A stretch of 64,000 nt of DNA from Carex sylvatica (taxonomy: Eukaryota; Streptophyta; Magnoliopsida; Poales; Cyperaceae), in assembly GCA_964058845.1 (NCBI GenBank), contig CAXKVR010000006.1, positions 310,001-374,000 of the forward strand, read 5' to 3'. This document shows, piece by piece, positions 11,601 through 24,114 of the stretch (the stretch's first letter is position 1; each line of letters starts with the position of its first letter). The translations under genes and the position numbers were made by a program. The notes under the pieces are model-generated. The model saw nothing but the letters and a program-made list of their open reading frames with translations. It did not search any database and was not told the origin of the DNA.

Positions 11601-12330
11601 AGAATATTATAGTAGTTTAAAAGAGAAATTTTAAAAATTACTGTCATTTAATCTATTGTGAATAAATATTTTATTAATGAAATTATAGTAGTTTAACATA
11701 GCTTCTTACTGTCTCAATTACTGTTATACAATCTTGTCATTAGAATAAGAGAAATTTTCAATACATCATATTTTTGTAAAAGAAAAAAATAATATAACAT
11801 AATTATTAGATCAAATAAATATGAATCGCGATGCAATTTTCATAAAAAAAACAATTCATACGTTACATAAAAACTTTGTAATCCGTTACATAGACACTAC
11901 ACGGAAGATGACACTATAAATCCAATAAGAAAACAAAAGCTAGCTCACCGACTTTCTAGTTCCAAGTCTCCAAGGATATTCATGGGGCAAGGATTTTAAC
12001 AGAGCATATTTTCCTCAATGCAGCGCACGAACACTATAAAATGCTGTATTGATTCTATAATCAGTGCGCTGCATGAAGCCAGAACTGCTTTGTTAAAATG
12101 TTTACCCAATTCACGGCACAACACAACATTAGTCCAAAAAAAAGGAGCCGAGAAAGAAAAATATAAATCTACGGAGGAAAGGCCAACTGGAGAGAAGCAG
12201 GGGACATCATTGGAAATTATTATTATTATTATATTATACATCCTTAATATTGGATGTTCTGTAACATCAGCGATCAACAGTTCCATCCTATTAATTTTCA
12301 TCTGATTATTGAAGAGTCCATGATCAATTC
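8651..12330. other. Gene-poor AT-rich stretch
   Basis: No gene is supported in these 3.7 kb. Near 9243-9297 the tail of duplicated copy B resumes (TTTGATTTGGCCAAC). Around 9770-9850 a fragment ends GTAACTTGATCCCTCATC, like the right end of foldback A3. The rest is low-complexity AT sequence with short ORFs lacking recognisable domains. Confidence 0.5.
12018..12074. other. 11 bp perfect stem with 35-base loop
   Basis: ATGCAGCGCAC at 12018-12028 is exactly complementary to GTGCGCTGCAT at 12064-12074. The GC-rich stem stands out in AT-rich DNA. There is no evidence of transcription; it could be a small foldback remnant. Confidence 0.4.
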
Positions 12331-14772
12331 AATTCAGTCTCACCTCATTCAACGTCATTCAATTACAACCGGATATCTTCAGTCGTTTCTGTTCCAAAAA
12401 AGCAAAAGCCGCCATCTGTCCGCTGTTTCTATCTCGCGCCTGCTTCACCGCTCTCGGTGTCGATGCCTCTTTTGTTTCCGTCGGTCTTCCTTGTCGTCAG
12501 ATTACCGACTTTGAACTTTCATTCCACTTTGTGCTTCTCGCTTAGCCTTGTACTTCACCACTCTTGCCGGAGGCCACTCTGTGAGCTGCCATCGATCCGT
12601 CCGCCCTCCTATCCTAACCAAGTTCAGGTGCGTTCATTTCGTTATTTCTCTCAGAGATTTTGTCCCAAAGGTATCCAATTAAGAACTTGTCTAGGTTTTT
12701 ATTAGTTTTAATTAGTAGACTCATTTCCTCAAGTACACTCACTCACCTCACATCCAATTTAATCTCTAAAACCTTTTGGATCGGTATGAAAATAAACTCC
12801 TATTTATGTCCAGTTTGGTACAAGGACAGTGAAAATGATAAATTCCGCTGTCTGTTGTCACCCAATTCTGTCCCTCCCAGCAATATGAATATGTACACTT
12901 TCACTTTGGCTTATTGTCCTACAAGAGGCACTTGTGTGACTATTTGCATCTCACTGGGACCCTCTAAACGGAAGTCTATTGTCAACCATTCTCATATCAG
13001 TAAACCACCTGTTGTACCAGTATGGAATCGAAATCAGGTCCAGTTTCAAATAGTTGATAGGCTATGTGGGCATCAATGTAACCACTCTCATTTTACCAAA
13101 GTTCTTCCTTCTGCTGTTCAATATTTATCAGTACAAATGTCTCCAAATAGGATGAGTTCTGCGCAGTACCATCAGCCAGTATATTATAGACATGCAGAGA
13201 ACTACTGTTACTAACCTAAAACACTGTTTTCGGATGGTCCTAATCAAACTTTAGTCCCAGCCAAATACAGCCAAATATGACCTTAACAACACTCCTTTTA
13301 ATTTATGGGATTTGCTCTATAGAGCAGTTGTTTTATCACTACTATATGTAGTTTAATTCTGTTGCATAAGCACATAATCAAGGACTTTTAGTTCCTTGCT
13401 TACTGAATGAGTACTTTACAAGGAGTTCAAATTCTCTTAAGAACAAATTCATGTATATGAAATGATTAAAACAACCCAGCGTATTGCTATTCCAAATGTT
13501 ACGCTTTTGCCAAATTCAAGTAAGCCTTATTAATCTTAAATTAGGTGGTGAGGGTAGGCAATAGTTACAGTCACGTGGTGAGTCGGTGATTTAATCATTT
13601 CATGACGTCATAGCACTCGTCAAATCTAATAAGTGTCATGTGTTGGTACCATACCGATATTAAAACTGCATAAAATTCAACTTGCATTTTATTTTATTGA
13701 CTTCAATTTGCATTGTGATGTTTCATACTGTTTCTATTCCTACAAGAAAAATAAAATTGCTCCACAACAGTAACATTATGGGAGAGGTTTTTTTTTATCA
13801 AATTTTTAAATTTTACTCGCTGTTGATAATCCGTACCAGCAGTTTTGAGTTGCAACTGTGAAGCACCTATACAGTACTACACATGTTACACTTTTGCTAC
13901 CTTCTCCAATTTAGCGCACCAACCATGCTGAAATCTGAACTAAATTCCACTATAGAATTAATTGCATGTTTCATCAAGTATATTCTACAATGCTGTCTCT
14001 CAAATTTTTCACATGTTCACACACATAGCACTGCTGAGATACAAGTTGTCATGAGTATATTTACTAATTATCTTATAATTCTACTGTTACTTTACTGTCA
14101 GATATTGAACAAAAGGAAGAATTAGACAGTTGTGCAGCCCACCACGAGTCGGCTTCGCATATTCCAATTACACCACTCTTGCGTATATTCAGGTTTATAT
14201 TGCTCTTGCTATTATTTAATATTTTTTATGTGCTTCCCAATTTGTAGTTGCAAGAGGAAAATTGCTTGTACCAGCAAATTCGTAAACTTTAACTGAGAAA
14301 ATATTACTGGCATTGAATTGAATATAGTTATGGGAAAAAATTGCATTTGATTTCACTCTTTACTGGGAAGTTGGCTGTTATCAAGTCTCCATGGAATTGT
14401 GCCACCAGCTTTTACTCCATGTAGTTGACCCTCAGGTTTTACTTACAGGTAGAAATGAATGCGCGTAATTTTTTAATAAACATGGTCTAAGCTAAGTGGT
14501 ATATTATTTTTGCAACTAATTGTTGATATTCACGTAGGTATTGCGGGCATGACATTAGTAAGTGGTTAAAGCAAGTCTGTTAAGAGTAATTGAGTCAGGT
14601 AAAAAAAAAAAATAGCGAGGGCGAGGGTGAGGGGTTGCAGTGCCTCTGTGTCTGCCACTTGTTCTGTTAAGTTCCTCAATCAGACATCTGATTTGCATAT
14701 AAAGTAGCAATATCTGAGGCTAAAATATCTTTGTTCAATTCTATATGTAGGTCGTATCCTCTGATTAAACCA
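12331..14772 (+). other. Possible spliced leader of the GRAS gene
   Basis: A more GC- and pyrimidine-rich stretch at about 12350-12628 ends in a good donor (TTCAG/GTGCGT). An acceptor (ATGTAG/GTCG) lies at 14749-14750, 24 bases before the GRAS start codon. Together they suggest a non-coding first exon and one or more leader introns. An ORF at 12660-13214 (184 aa) lies in between but has no domain I recognise. Inference only. Confidence 0.35.
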
Positions 14773-16551
14773 ATGGAGAATATTTCGAATGATGTAGTTT
14801 TAGAAAACAAAGATGCATTGCACAGCGTCTCTGATAACAACACAGACAACAACTTTATGATTGATGCAACCTTGAACTACTTGAGCAAAGTACTATTGGA
14901 AGAAGAAATTCATGAAAAGGATATTATTGACCCTGCTCTATGGGCCATGGAAAAAGATTTTTATAATATTCTTGGCCAGGAATATCCATTTCTCTTCAAT
15001 AAGTTGCCAGAAGCAGACCCTACTTTTAGCTCTTCCCCTTTGCAATATCAAATTAGTTCTTGCACAAAAGTATCTGTTTCGGGGTCCAACCAAGTAGCGA
15101 GAAAAGGAACAAATGTTCTTCCAAGTGCTGATAATAAGGGAAGTGTTGATTGGGTTAAGGTCAGTATAGACAATGAAGGGAATGAAAATCAATTTTCAAA
15201 GATAAACAGGCCGAGGGGTAAAATGAAATTCAATGACCAAGATTTGAATCTCATAGAGGGGCGCGACTGCAAAATCTCAACACCTAATGTAGAGGAACCA
15301 ATCAAAGATGCAACTTTTGATGAAGTGCTCCTTTACCATGATTTTTACACAAAAGTTGTTGGTCTAAGGGAAATCATGCAAACAAACCCATGCAGTGAAA
15401 ATAAAATCCAAGATAAAGTTTCTGATGTTAAAGATCTTCTAATCCGTTGTTCTCTTTCAATAGCTGATAATGACCGACAAACTGCAGAAGGACTCATAAA
15501 AGAGATAAGAAATCAATCTTCTCTTGATGGAGATGGAAATCAAAGGCTTGCTCATGTGCTTGCTGATGCGCTTGAGGCCCGATTGACAGTTACTGGGATT
15601 GAATCCTACAATAAACTTGTTGCAAAACGAATTTCCACCACCGATTCTTTAAAGGTCCATCGCCTGTATATGATAGCAGCTCCATTTATGGGAATGTCTA
15701 ACTATTTTGCTAATCAAACTATCCTCAAAGCAGTAGACAAAGCTTCAAAGCTGCATATAATTGATTTTGGTATCAATGTTGGTTTTCAGTGGCCATCTCT
15801 AATCCAAATTTTATCTAACCAAAAGGGTGGGGCCATAGAACTTCGGATTACCGGTATAGAATTCCCTCAGCCAGGATTTCGTCCTTCCGAAATGGTAGAA
15901 GAGACCGGGCGGAGGTTGAAGGAGTATGCTAGAATGTTCAATGTTCCTTTTGAGTACCATGGTATAGCATCTCAATGGGAGACCATTGGTGTAAATGATT
16001 TCAAAATTAAAACAGATGAAGTGCTGATAGTTAACGGCATGTACCGCTTTAGGCAGCTTGGAGATGACACAACTGGCTTAGATTGTCCAAGGGATAAAGT
16101 TCTTAAACTCATACGGCATGTTCAACCACACATTTTCATTTTTGGAAACTTTAATTGGACCTTTGGTCCCTTCTTCATCACACGCTTCAAACAGGTCATG
16201 TCAATGTACGAAATAATGTTTGATTTACTGGACACATTAATTCCACGGGACGATAAGGTAAGGAAAATCATAGAGAGAGATATGTTTGCTCGTGACGCTA
16301 TAAATCTAATAGCATGTGAGGGGACAACTCGGATAGAGAGGCCCGAGACCTACAAAATGTGGAACCAGAGGATAGTGCGAGCCGGGTTTGAACAACTACC
16401 ACTGGATCCAATCATTGTGAAGACATGTAAGGAAACCCTTGGAAAATTTTATGATGAAAAGAGGTTCTTTGCAGAAGAAGAAAATAACTGGCTTCTTCAG
16501 GGATGGAAAGGAAGAATACTTTATGGTCTTTGCACCTGGAAACCAAAGTAG
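14773..16551 (+). CDS. GRAS-family transcription regulator, SCL14-like
   Basis: Plant-specific nuclear regulator of the GRAS family; SCL14 relatives work with TGA factors in stress and detoxification responses (family knowledge). The product is 592 aa from one coding exon, as usual for GRAS. The divergent N-terminus contains the subfamily motif around LNYLSKVLLEEE and ALWAMEKDFYNILGQEYP. The GRAS domain starts near residue 217 with leucine repeat I (DLLIRCSLSIAD). It continues through the VHIID-type motif LHIIDFGINVGFQWP at 327-341, leucine repeat II, and PFYRE (RFKQVMSMYEIMFDLLD). It ends with SAW (WLLQGWKGRILYG, Trp573). An upstream in-frame ATG at 14731 would add 14 residues, but a likely intron acceptor at 14749-14750 lies between, so I chose 14773. 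No breaks seen. Confidence 0.93.
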   Translation: MENISNDVVLENKDALHSVSDNNTDNNFMIDATLNYLSKVLLEEEIHEKDIIDPALWAMEKDFYNILGQEYPFLFNKLPEADPTFSSSPLQYQISSCTKVSVSGSNQVARKGTNVLPSADNKGSVDWVKVSIDNEGNENQFSKINRPRGKMKFNDQDLNLIEGRDCKISTPNVEEPIKDATFDEVLLYHDFYTKVVGLREIMQTNPCSENKIQDKVSDVKDLLIRCSLSIADNDRQTAEGLIKEIRNQSSLDGDGNQRLAHVLADALEARLTVTGIESYNKLVAKRISTTDSLKVHRLYMIAAPFMGMSNYFANQTILKAVDKASKLHIIDFGINVGFQWPSLIQILSNQKGGAIELRITGIEFPQPGFRPSEMVEETGRRLKEYARMFNVPFEYHGIASQWETIGVNDFKIKTDEVLIVNGMYRFRQLGDDTTGLDCPRDKVLKLIRHVQPHIFIFGNFNWTFGPFFITRFKQVMSMYEIMFDLLDTLIPRDDKVRKIIERDMFARDAINLIACEGTTRIERPETYKMWNQRIVRAGFEQLPLDPIIVKTCKETLGKFYDEKRFFAEEENNWLLQGWKGRILYGLCTWKPK

Positions 16552-17403
16552 TAACGTACCTCATTAAATTTTGCTATCTTTATGCATCATTTCTGTATAT
16601 AGCACCTTATATATATGTTTTTATAAGAATAAATGCATTGTAACTTCTATTGTACTGTATAATGTATTACACCTTATCGTTATATTTAAGAATAATTTTA
16701 CATATAGGAATTATACTGATTGGTAAAAACATTCTTTTAATTGAACTTAAATAAATTATATCAAATTTATTGGATATAAGGTAATTGCAGTATGCTTATC
16801 CAAATTTATTTGCTTGGATCCTCCATAACAAATGAAAATTCCAGTTCAGTATACAAACCTACTTAAAAAAAAAAAAAAAGAGGTCGGTGCTGTTAAATTT
16901 TACATAAATCTGCCAGTTGCTAGGAATTCAGAATTCCCTTAAGTATTTGCTTGGGTCTGACAAAAGCTACTTATTGTTCTTCACAATTATTGCCTTTCTA
17001 ACGAGATGTTTTTTCAGAATACAAACATCAACTTAAAAAGTCGAGCCATTTATGTTGAGCCAAGTGTTTACATGAATCGAATTGATCTAAGTTTTTTTTT
17101 TTAAAACAGAGTCAAACTAGAGCCTAGTTATTTTGCTTTTTTTTAAAACAGAGTCAAACTAGAGCCTAGTTATTTTGCTTCTCTCATTGAGCTAAAAGCC
17201 GAACCTTAATCATTTGCAGCCCTAACCATGACCTCGGCCCCAGACATATTCTCCTTCTCAACGTTACTGCATGCGTGGTATGGCACCACCGCATTCTCTC
17301 TTTTTTCATTTCGTTGATGATTTCCTTCGTGCCAAAAAGTTTCATTCTTTCTGGAATCAGGAGTGTGTGATTGTCTGTTTAAATTATGGTTTGACCTTTT
17401 CAG
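16552..17403. other. Downstream flank of the GRAS gene
   Basis: Contains probable 3' untranslated sequence, then AT-rich DNA. Two tandem copies of a 44-45 base unit (TTTAAAACAGAGTCAAACTA...TTATTTTGC) lie at about 17094-17181. No convincing first exon for the next gene was found. Confidence 0.5.
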
Positions 17404-18549
17404 GTTACAATTTCATCATCGTGGTTGTTCTTTTCAGCAATTCCGGCCCTTCTGGTTAGTAATTTTCTGTCAATTTTAATTCTTTTCCAACTAAAATTTT
17501 ATCTAGTTGTTATTTCTCTATTGGATTGGCCTGATCGGAAGTTCTACTTTGCTGTGCTTTATATTTTAACAAAACAGGCTTTTAGGAAAGCTTTAGTCTG
17601 TTGAAAAGCTGTTAGAGGTGACTGTTGAAGAGTTACCTGATACAATGGCATCGGTCCGGTTGTCAGGGCTGGAGATTAGTGACTTGACCAGAGAACTCAG
17701 TGATCTCGGGTGAGCTATCCAATCTCCTCTCAATTTTTGGTGGATATTTTTGATGTGGTTGGATATCTTAATATTTCTAATAACAAAATCAAACCATTTG
17801 ACCCAAATTTGGAAGAATTGCATGAATTACACATTATATACTTTATGTACATGTCATGGGGTTTTCTGGTAAATAGGGAATGTTATAATTTTCTCAGGAA
17901 TTAGATCTGCAGAATTAGTTTTGCAAAGTACTTGTTAGATTTTTTGTAGAAAATTTCTTTCTGTACTAGCCGGTAGTGTTATAATTTTCTGAGAAGGCTT
18001 CATCTGGGACTTGTTCATCAAAATGCTTAATTTTTTTTTAAAAATTTCACGTAACAAATCAAATTCTCTAGCATAAGGTGTGTACTGTGTATAGTAGTTA
18101 CTCAGCTTTGACTTATTTCAATTTTCATCACGGAACAAATTGTATATACTTAATTAGTGGTGTCCTTATCAATCAAATCCTTTTGCTCATTCTACATATC
18201 TAGTGAAGAGATTACGGAAGGCGTTAGAAGCTCAACTCGACCACTTCGTGTTGCTGAAGATCGGTTCCACCAGTTAACCAGCATGACCCCACAAGGTACA
18301 TACATACTTTAATTTTTCAATAGAGAATTTAGACTATAGATAGTTCTTATAACACTACTTCATATAGTAATGGTGCAGGGGCAAAATGGTCCAATGGAGA
18401 ACACAAAGAGACCGACACCACAAGTAGCTAAAGCCACGAGAGAACTCCGGGAGGGTATTTCAAAGGGTTGTGGTACTTTTGAAATGATTAGTAGCGTCAT
18501 CAGCTTCTCTAGATGGGTATTTATGGGTGGAAGAAAGAAACAGAAGTAG
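17404..18549 (+). pseudogene. 5'-truncated DUF948-like conserved plant membrane protein
   Basis: Four exons join in frame: 17404-17454, 17597-17709, 18204-18295 and 18368-18549, giving 145 aa to a TAG stop. Recognisable stretches are SSSWLFFSAIPALL (hydrophobic), then VEELPDTMASVRLSGLEISDLTRELSDLGEEITEGVRSSTRPLRVAEDR, named here by its parts (ELPDTMASVRLSG, EITEGVRSSTR). This resembles a conserved, probably plastid-targeted DUF948-type protein of unknown role. Family members start with a transit peptide upstream of the hydrophobic segment. Only 850 bases separate this from the GRAS stop and none looks like that exon. About ten residues between IPALL and SVEKLL also seem missing. The surviving exons have no stops, so it could be an expressed gene with an unseen first exon. 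I rank it as a partial copy. Confidence 0.55.
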
Positions 18550-19571
18550 ATACTTTTGAAGTTTATTGTCAACTTTTGTTTGATTACAAGATATGCATGT
18601 AATTCTGCCATGTCAATCTTTTAAAATTGCTTTCAGAGTTACCAGTGTTTTGAAATAAACTCAGCTGGGTAGTTCATCGTAGAGATTAGAGTTGAAATTT
18701 CATGGGCTGGGTTTTGAGTACAAATTTGAGGGGGTGTGTGAGTGAAGTGTGTGTGTTGATGGGCTAGTACTAACAAAAATTGTTAGTGATTTCTTGATTG
18801 GTGATTGATTGAAAATGTCGACCCATATTTTATTGTTGGATATTTGTTGCAACAATCTTTCTGATCATAACATAATATAAAATAACAAAAGAAGAGTGGA
18901 TGCAGAAATAATTAACAGCATATCAAAGAAAAACAATCAGCTCTATCTAAAAATATAGTAAAATCAAAATCTAAAAAGTATAAAATTTAAGCCTAAACAA
19001 TTTATAAGTTCCACCATGCTTCAATAAAATTCAATAAAAATAAAAATTGCCCGAAGAAGATTCATGGATTGGGAAGCATGTACAATTGCTTCGCTCCGAA
19101 ACCTGAAAAGCACCATTTTTAAGAAACTTTTTTTCCTCATCTCAAAATTATCAATATTCATTATCAATTAAAAAAGTGCTAGTTTTCAAACAAAAGCTGA
19201 ATAATTAGTAGATTCAAAAAAACAACCCTCCTTGAATTAAATTAGTCTCAGTAGATAGGGTTAGTATTTGGGAAAAGGATGTTGAAACCTATTACAATTG
19301 CAAGTAAGGAATAATTAGTATCCTTGATTTTCTCCTTCCTAAATTCAAGTATAATCATGTTGAAAAATTCATTTTTACCAAGCAAAATAAGTAGTAATTT
19401 TGCAAACTAATCTAGAAATTAAGTTCTTTTAACTTATTAAATGCTTTTTTAGAGTTGAAGAGATAGGCAGAGAAATCCTAGGCAGGAGATAAAAGATATT
19501 CAAGAAATTATGAGCAGCAGAAATCTCTATAAATTAATAATAGAGGAGAAAGGTAATGAATTGTACCTCAT
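18550..19571. other. Intergenic, nothing recognised
   Basis: AT-rich sequence between two convergent genes, carrying their 3' ends. No coding, RNA-gene or repeat structure is visible. Confidence 0.5.
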
Positions 19572-22513
19572 CTAAGAACCACGGCGAGATTCGAGCTGCT
19601 TTGTGTTTTCTAGCAGAATCTGCCAGAAATAAAACATCATCAAATATTCACATTATAAAAAACAAGGCAAGCAAGAATAACAGGGGTTTTGAGGAAAAAC
19701 AATATTTCTTGAAAAAGTAAATTTTTTTTTTTCAGAAAAATAGAACAAACATAAAAAAGAAAACTTGAAATTACTTCTCGAATGTACTGTGCAACTGCCT
19801 TGCACCCTTCAATTGCTAGCTGCATCACATTTTCAAATGTGTCCAATGGTAACTTTGCATCCATCTAAAAGAAAAAAAAAATTAAATAATTCATCACTAT
19901 AAATACAAGAAAAGCAAATGATGAATATCAGGCTTTTTTCTTAAGGCTACAAAATACTAAGAGAATATGGCAATTGGCAATGGTACCAGTAATAGGCTGA
20001 GTTAAGACTACTGGTATATATAAAAAAACTTGAGAATACCTGCAGTAGAGTAACTTTATCCATCTTTGCAAGTATGCCAACAGTCACATCGGCCCCACCA
20101 GCACTATCTTCAGCGTAATTCAAATCTGTCTTTCACAAGGTAAGCAAGTCCACAATCTTTTACAGTAAGTTATAAGGAATTTGAAAATCCATGCAGAAAT
20201 TCGTGCACATACCAGTAAGGGTCTGGCATGGTACAATTCAGGGCGTTTCTAATATAATTGGGCTGAATTAGTAGAAACAAAACAAAAGGAGCACATTCTG
20301 GTATTGGTAGTAATCAAAACAGTATTGAAATGCGGTACTGAAAAAAATAAAAGAGTAACACAAAACAATGAACAAATAAGCAAAAGCCAAAAGAGTGATT
20401 AGAATGTTGTACCAAGTAAAGGTGTAGTACAAAGATACCCTGCACTACAAGAGGTGACGATGTCACGCATCGGTACACCGGCATCAGCAAGTGCCAGTGT
20501 AGCAGCATTAATACATGCTGATCTCGTTCCTGTTTGAAATATACCAAGCAGCTATTTATGTTGTCGCGGAGAATAGAAAAATCAAGAATGACGCACTGGT
20601 ACAAACAGTTGGATTATCTAGTATCTGCACACTACAGGTGTATACCATTTGTTATTGACTTTAACTGATCAGTATATACATATTAGCTACAGACACTTGA
20701 TCCTTGACATACTTGCCACAGGAAGCTATGTTTGCGTCAGTGACAAAAAAAACTTGACTACTTTGAGGCGTACCAAAGAAATATATGCATCACAACTCAC
20801 AAGATTAATTTTGACACATATTATAAAGCAGGTATGATCACTCCTCAAGACAAGTAATAAGCGAGATTCTTTATGGTAAAAGTGTATACAAACAAGGAAA
20901 GAATTCATCAAACACAATATATTATCTAACACAGTAGCATATTACCGCCATCAGCTTGAAGCACTTGGACAAATATGTCAATCTGCAAAAGAAACGCAAC
21001 ACATTGTTTTAGAAAAAATTTTGTAATAAAAATTTCTGCTACTTAACAAAAAAAATTCTAACTTGCCATAATAAAAACACTGACTTGCGAACGTGGCATT
21101 AATTTCGTTAATATGCATGCCTCCATAGTCTGGCGAATAACTAGAGATATTTCAGTAGATCTCCTGCATGGACCACATCAAAATCAAAAGAAAAAATAAA
21201 ATAATATAAAATTGATCCAATCTACTAGAGATTCCCACTGATTTGACATATAAGCCCTAAAAAAAATCTGAACTATATTGCAAATCCCGTAAAGTGTGGC
21301 AAAAATAGATGGCATACCCAGGAACAAAAAAAAAAGGTCCTGAAAAGGCATTACATTCTCTCCTTGTTTTCAACAAATGCATTGTGGTTTATATTAAGAA
21401 AATTAAGAGATGATTCTAACATTTTCTTTTAGATCCATAGCAATGTCTTATAGATTCACCAATAAATTATTTTTGTGTTTTGGTAGCACAAACATGGTAT
21501 ACTTTTAAACTTCTGCAAGATACAGGTAATGATTGGAGCTAAGTACAACAATTTGGGTTTTGCTACCAGTACGGCTGTAATAGTTTCCTAGTATAGCAAT
21601 ACTGATCTACACTGGTACAGAACAAAAGCTTCCTGCTACAAGCATGCAAAACAAACTGAGAAATAAGACACACAGGTACAACATTATAGCATTGAACTTG
21701 ACACGATTTTCTTAAGGTAAGATAAAAATATGAAAATTAAAACATAAAATGATACGAAAGAACAAACCTATCGCCCTTAGGCCTTCTAGTCCGATCACCT
21801 GTACTAAAATTGGCCATGCTATACTCACACCGCACCTGCATGCATGTACTTCATTCACAAAATAAAAATATAGAGAGCAAAAAAATGTATAAGATTTAAA
21901 GCATTTGAATCAGTACCAGAGCTTTATTGTTGTTCATCTGTTGGCCTTTATTTTGTATCTGAAAGGAAGAATATTTCAGTTAGTAAGGTTAATTTTTGTA
22001 AAATTACTATCAATTTTTTCACCTTTTCTCCCTCCAAATTTTTACACTGCCAGCCTAAACATTTAGTTAACCATAGAAACTGATACCTTACAATACCACA
22101 AGTTATTGAAATTTTATAAAAACAGAAGCAAAATGGTAACAATTTTTTTGAAGAAGATGGAAAAATTAAACAGATGTAATTCAAACCTCTCTCGGACCAT
22201 AAACAGCTGCAATAACTCGTGTGTTACCCATCTCAAAAAGAGCTGATCTGCCATTATCAATTAAAAACAATAATCATAAACAATACAAATATAGAAATAA
22301 CTAGATTGGTTACATAACATACCCATCAGCCTTAGATACTACTCCAATTTCTCCCTTTAGATGCCTCATCTGGATACAAATAAACAAAATCTCTTCAGTA
22401 AACAGCATTCAACTTAGTTCATTTACCCACGAACTTAGAGAGAGAGAGAGGCGTACTTCGGTGGGACGGCGACCGTCGATGCGGAGTCCAGTGAGGGGAT
22501 TAACATACTCCAT
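19572..22513 (-). CDS. RRP41: Exosome complex component RRP41
   Basis: RNase PH-fold subunit of the exosome core ring, which processes and degrades RNA 3'-to-5' in nucleus and cytoplasm. Plant RRP41 is reported to keep phosphorolytic activity. Eleven exons join in frame: 22513-22457, 22369-22323, 22247-22187, 21958-21917, 21835-21768, 21163-21085, 20982-20946, 20529-20413, 20125-20040, 19864-19775 and 19619-19572. The product is 243 aa (Arabidopsis 241). Landmarks in order are LTGLRIDGRRPTE at the N-terminus, GVVSKADGSALFEMGNT, RCEYSMANFSTGDR, RSTEISLVIRQTMEACI, DIFVQVLQADGGTRSACIN, VPMRDIVTSCSAGYL, EDSAGGADVTVGIL and MDAKLPLDTFENVMQLA. Every intron has GT/AG ends. A GA-repeat lies just inside intron 1. 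No damage seen. Confidence 0.96.
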
Positions 22514-23580
22514 GATTTTGGATTGAGAGCGAGGAAAGGAGAGCGAATCGGATTTCAAAAGGGGTTTTGGTTTCTTCAAGGGTTTTAGGAGAAGGGGAGG
22601 AAAAGTAAAATAATTTAGCTTTCATTAACTATTAAAATAGATACAGAAGTCTATTTAATTAAACTATGGGGAATTTTATGTATACCCATCAAAAGACACT
22701 GACCTGACCTTGTGAAAATGTAGAAGATAAGATGGATTTTGCCTGGTACCAATGCACTAAAAACTAGAAATTCAAATACCCAACAAGGATTTTATCGGCA
22801 AATCAAAACTTTGTACCTTGAGGCGAAGAAAGTGTGTGCTTTGAGGCGAAGAGGCGGCACAGAGGCAAGAAACACGAAGGAGAGGCGGGACGGAGGTGCG
22901 GCAGTGAGACGGAGGAGAAGCGGCGGCGGCGGCGCGTAAGAAAGAGAGTGGTGGCGAGAGAGGTGAGTTGGAGGCGGACTAAGAGTGGGGCGGGCTTCAG
23001 AAAATCTCCCTTCAACGGGGCAAGGTGGGAGGGGAAGAGGATCGATTTGAGCAGAGAGAAATCGATTCGACAAATCCGAACTGTTCATTGGTCCGTCCAG
23101 ACTCGTCCAAACTCGACCCACTTTCATAAATGTTCACTGACCTGAATCGAGTTTCGGGCTGTGTTTAGATATAAGTTCGTCCATTATTTGTTCACTTTCT
23201 GTCCGATCATGCTGCTCAATTAGCAGCCCTGTTAAGTTGTAGGCCGGGGTTGGGGTTGGGCCGGTCCCATACCCGTTCGATCCACATCAAGATGCGTATT
23301 GACTGATCACCAATCCTTAAGTTCCATGCGAATCGTGAAGCAGATCAAGCGCACGCGAATATTGATGCGGATCATCTTACAGCGGACCCGAATTGGGGTT
23401 CTTACCGCCTCCGATTCTGTGGCCTGTGGGCTTTAGCCTTTAGATAATTGCAAGCCGGTCAGATTAATCTAAAGCCCAACTAAACAAGAATGGGCCCGAT
23501 AATCAATTTCAACCAGGAAAAGGTGTGCAACGGTCGGTTATTTTTTCGGTTTCATCCGAATTAATATTCGAGTAAAACGA
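22514..23580. other. RRP41 upstream region with a purine-rich GC patch
   Basis: From about 22810 to 23070 the plus strand is rich in G and A (repeated GGCGGAGG-like words), far above local GC. ORFs in this patch on both strands are Arg- or Pro/Ser-rich and look like composition artefacts. No promoter motif could be assigned with confidence. Confidence 0.4.
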
Positions 23581-23595
23581 TTTAATTTTTTAGTT

Positions 23596-24110
23596 TATTT
23601 GGTTCGATTCAATTTGAATTTGAATTAATTCAGGTCATGACCTCAGATTTTAATTTACAGTTTGATTTTTACAAATTAAATAAACTGAAATATTAGCAAA
23701 TATTATATTATATTAGTATTTTGACAAGTTAATACTTTTCTTTTTTTGCTTCAACTTTTTTCATATTAATTCTGTTTAAACAATTTGAAATTAATGTGGT
23801 TCATTTAATTCAGTTTATAATTAATTTAATTTGGTAATTTGGTTAGGTTTAATTCTCATTTTGTACGTCTTTCATTTAATTAATTTATTTCTGGCTGATA
23901 ATCGTTTAATTAAAGAAAACATGGAAGGAAGTCAATACAATATTTCTCTCTCAAAAAAAATAAAAAAACAGCCACAAAACAAAACAAAAAAGTGAGAAGA
24001 TGCCACATATATATATACCCAAAGAGGAAAAATGATATATAACTACATTTGTTTGTTTGTTTTTTTAAATTGAGAAGTCTTCATATTGGTACCAAACCAA
24101 ACACTAAAAT
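23596..24110. repeat. Ectopic copy of the GLOX 3' flank
   Basis: About 500 bp nearly identical to 36053-36562, from TTTGGTTCGATTCAATTTG to ACCAAACACTAAAATCATTT. At 36 kb the matching sequence runs to within about 30 bases of the GLOX stop codon. A partial second copy follows at 24115-24236 in the same orientation. Confidence 0.85.
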
Positions 24111-24114
24111 CATT

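Noticed and set aside
12660..13214. 184-codon ORF on the plus strand
   Set aside because: No recognisable domain, no codon or composition signal of a gene, and it lies where a leader intron of the GRAS gene is likely. Kept only as a note.
20226..20262. Possible extra RRP41 exon (reads ...RPLL before a GT)
   Set aside because: The preceding exon already continues in frame through GYLCTTPLLG to a donor at 20412, which matches the family without it.
22792..23145. Overlapping Arg-rich and Pro/Ser-rich ORFs on both strands
   Set aside because: They arise from a purine-rich GC patch; the mirrored composition on both strands argues against coding.
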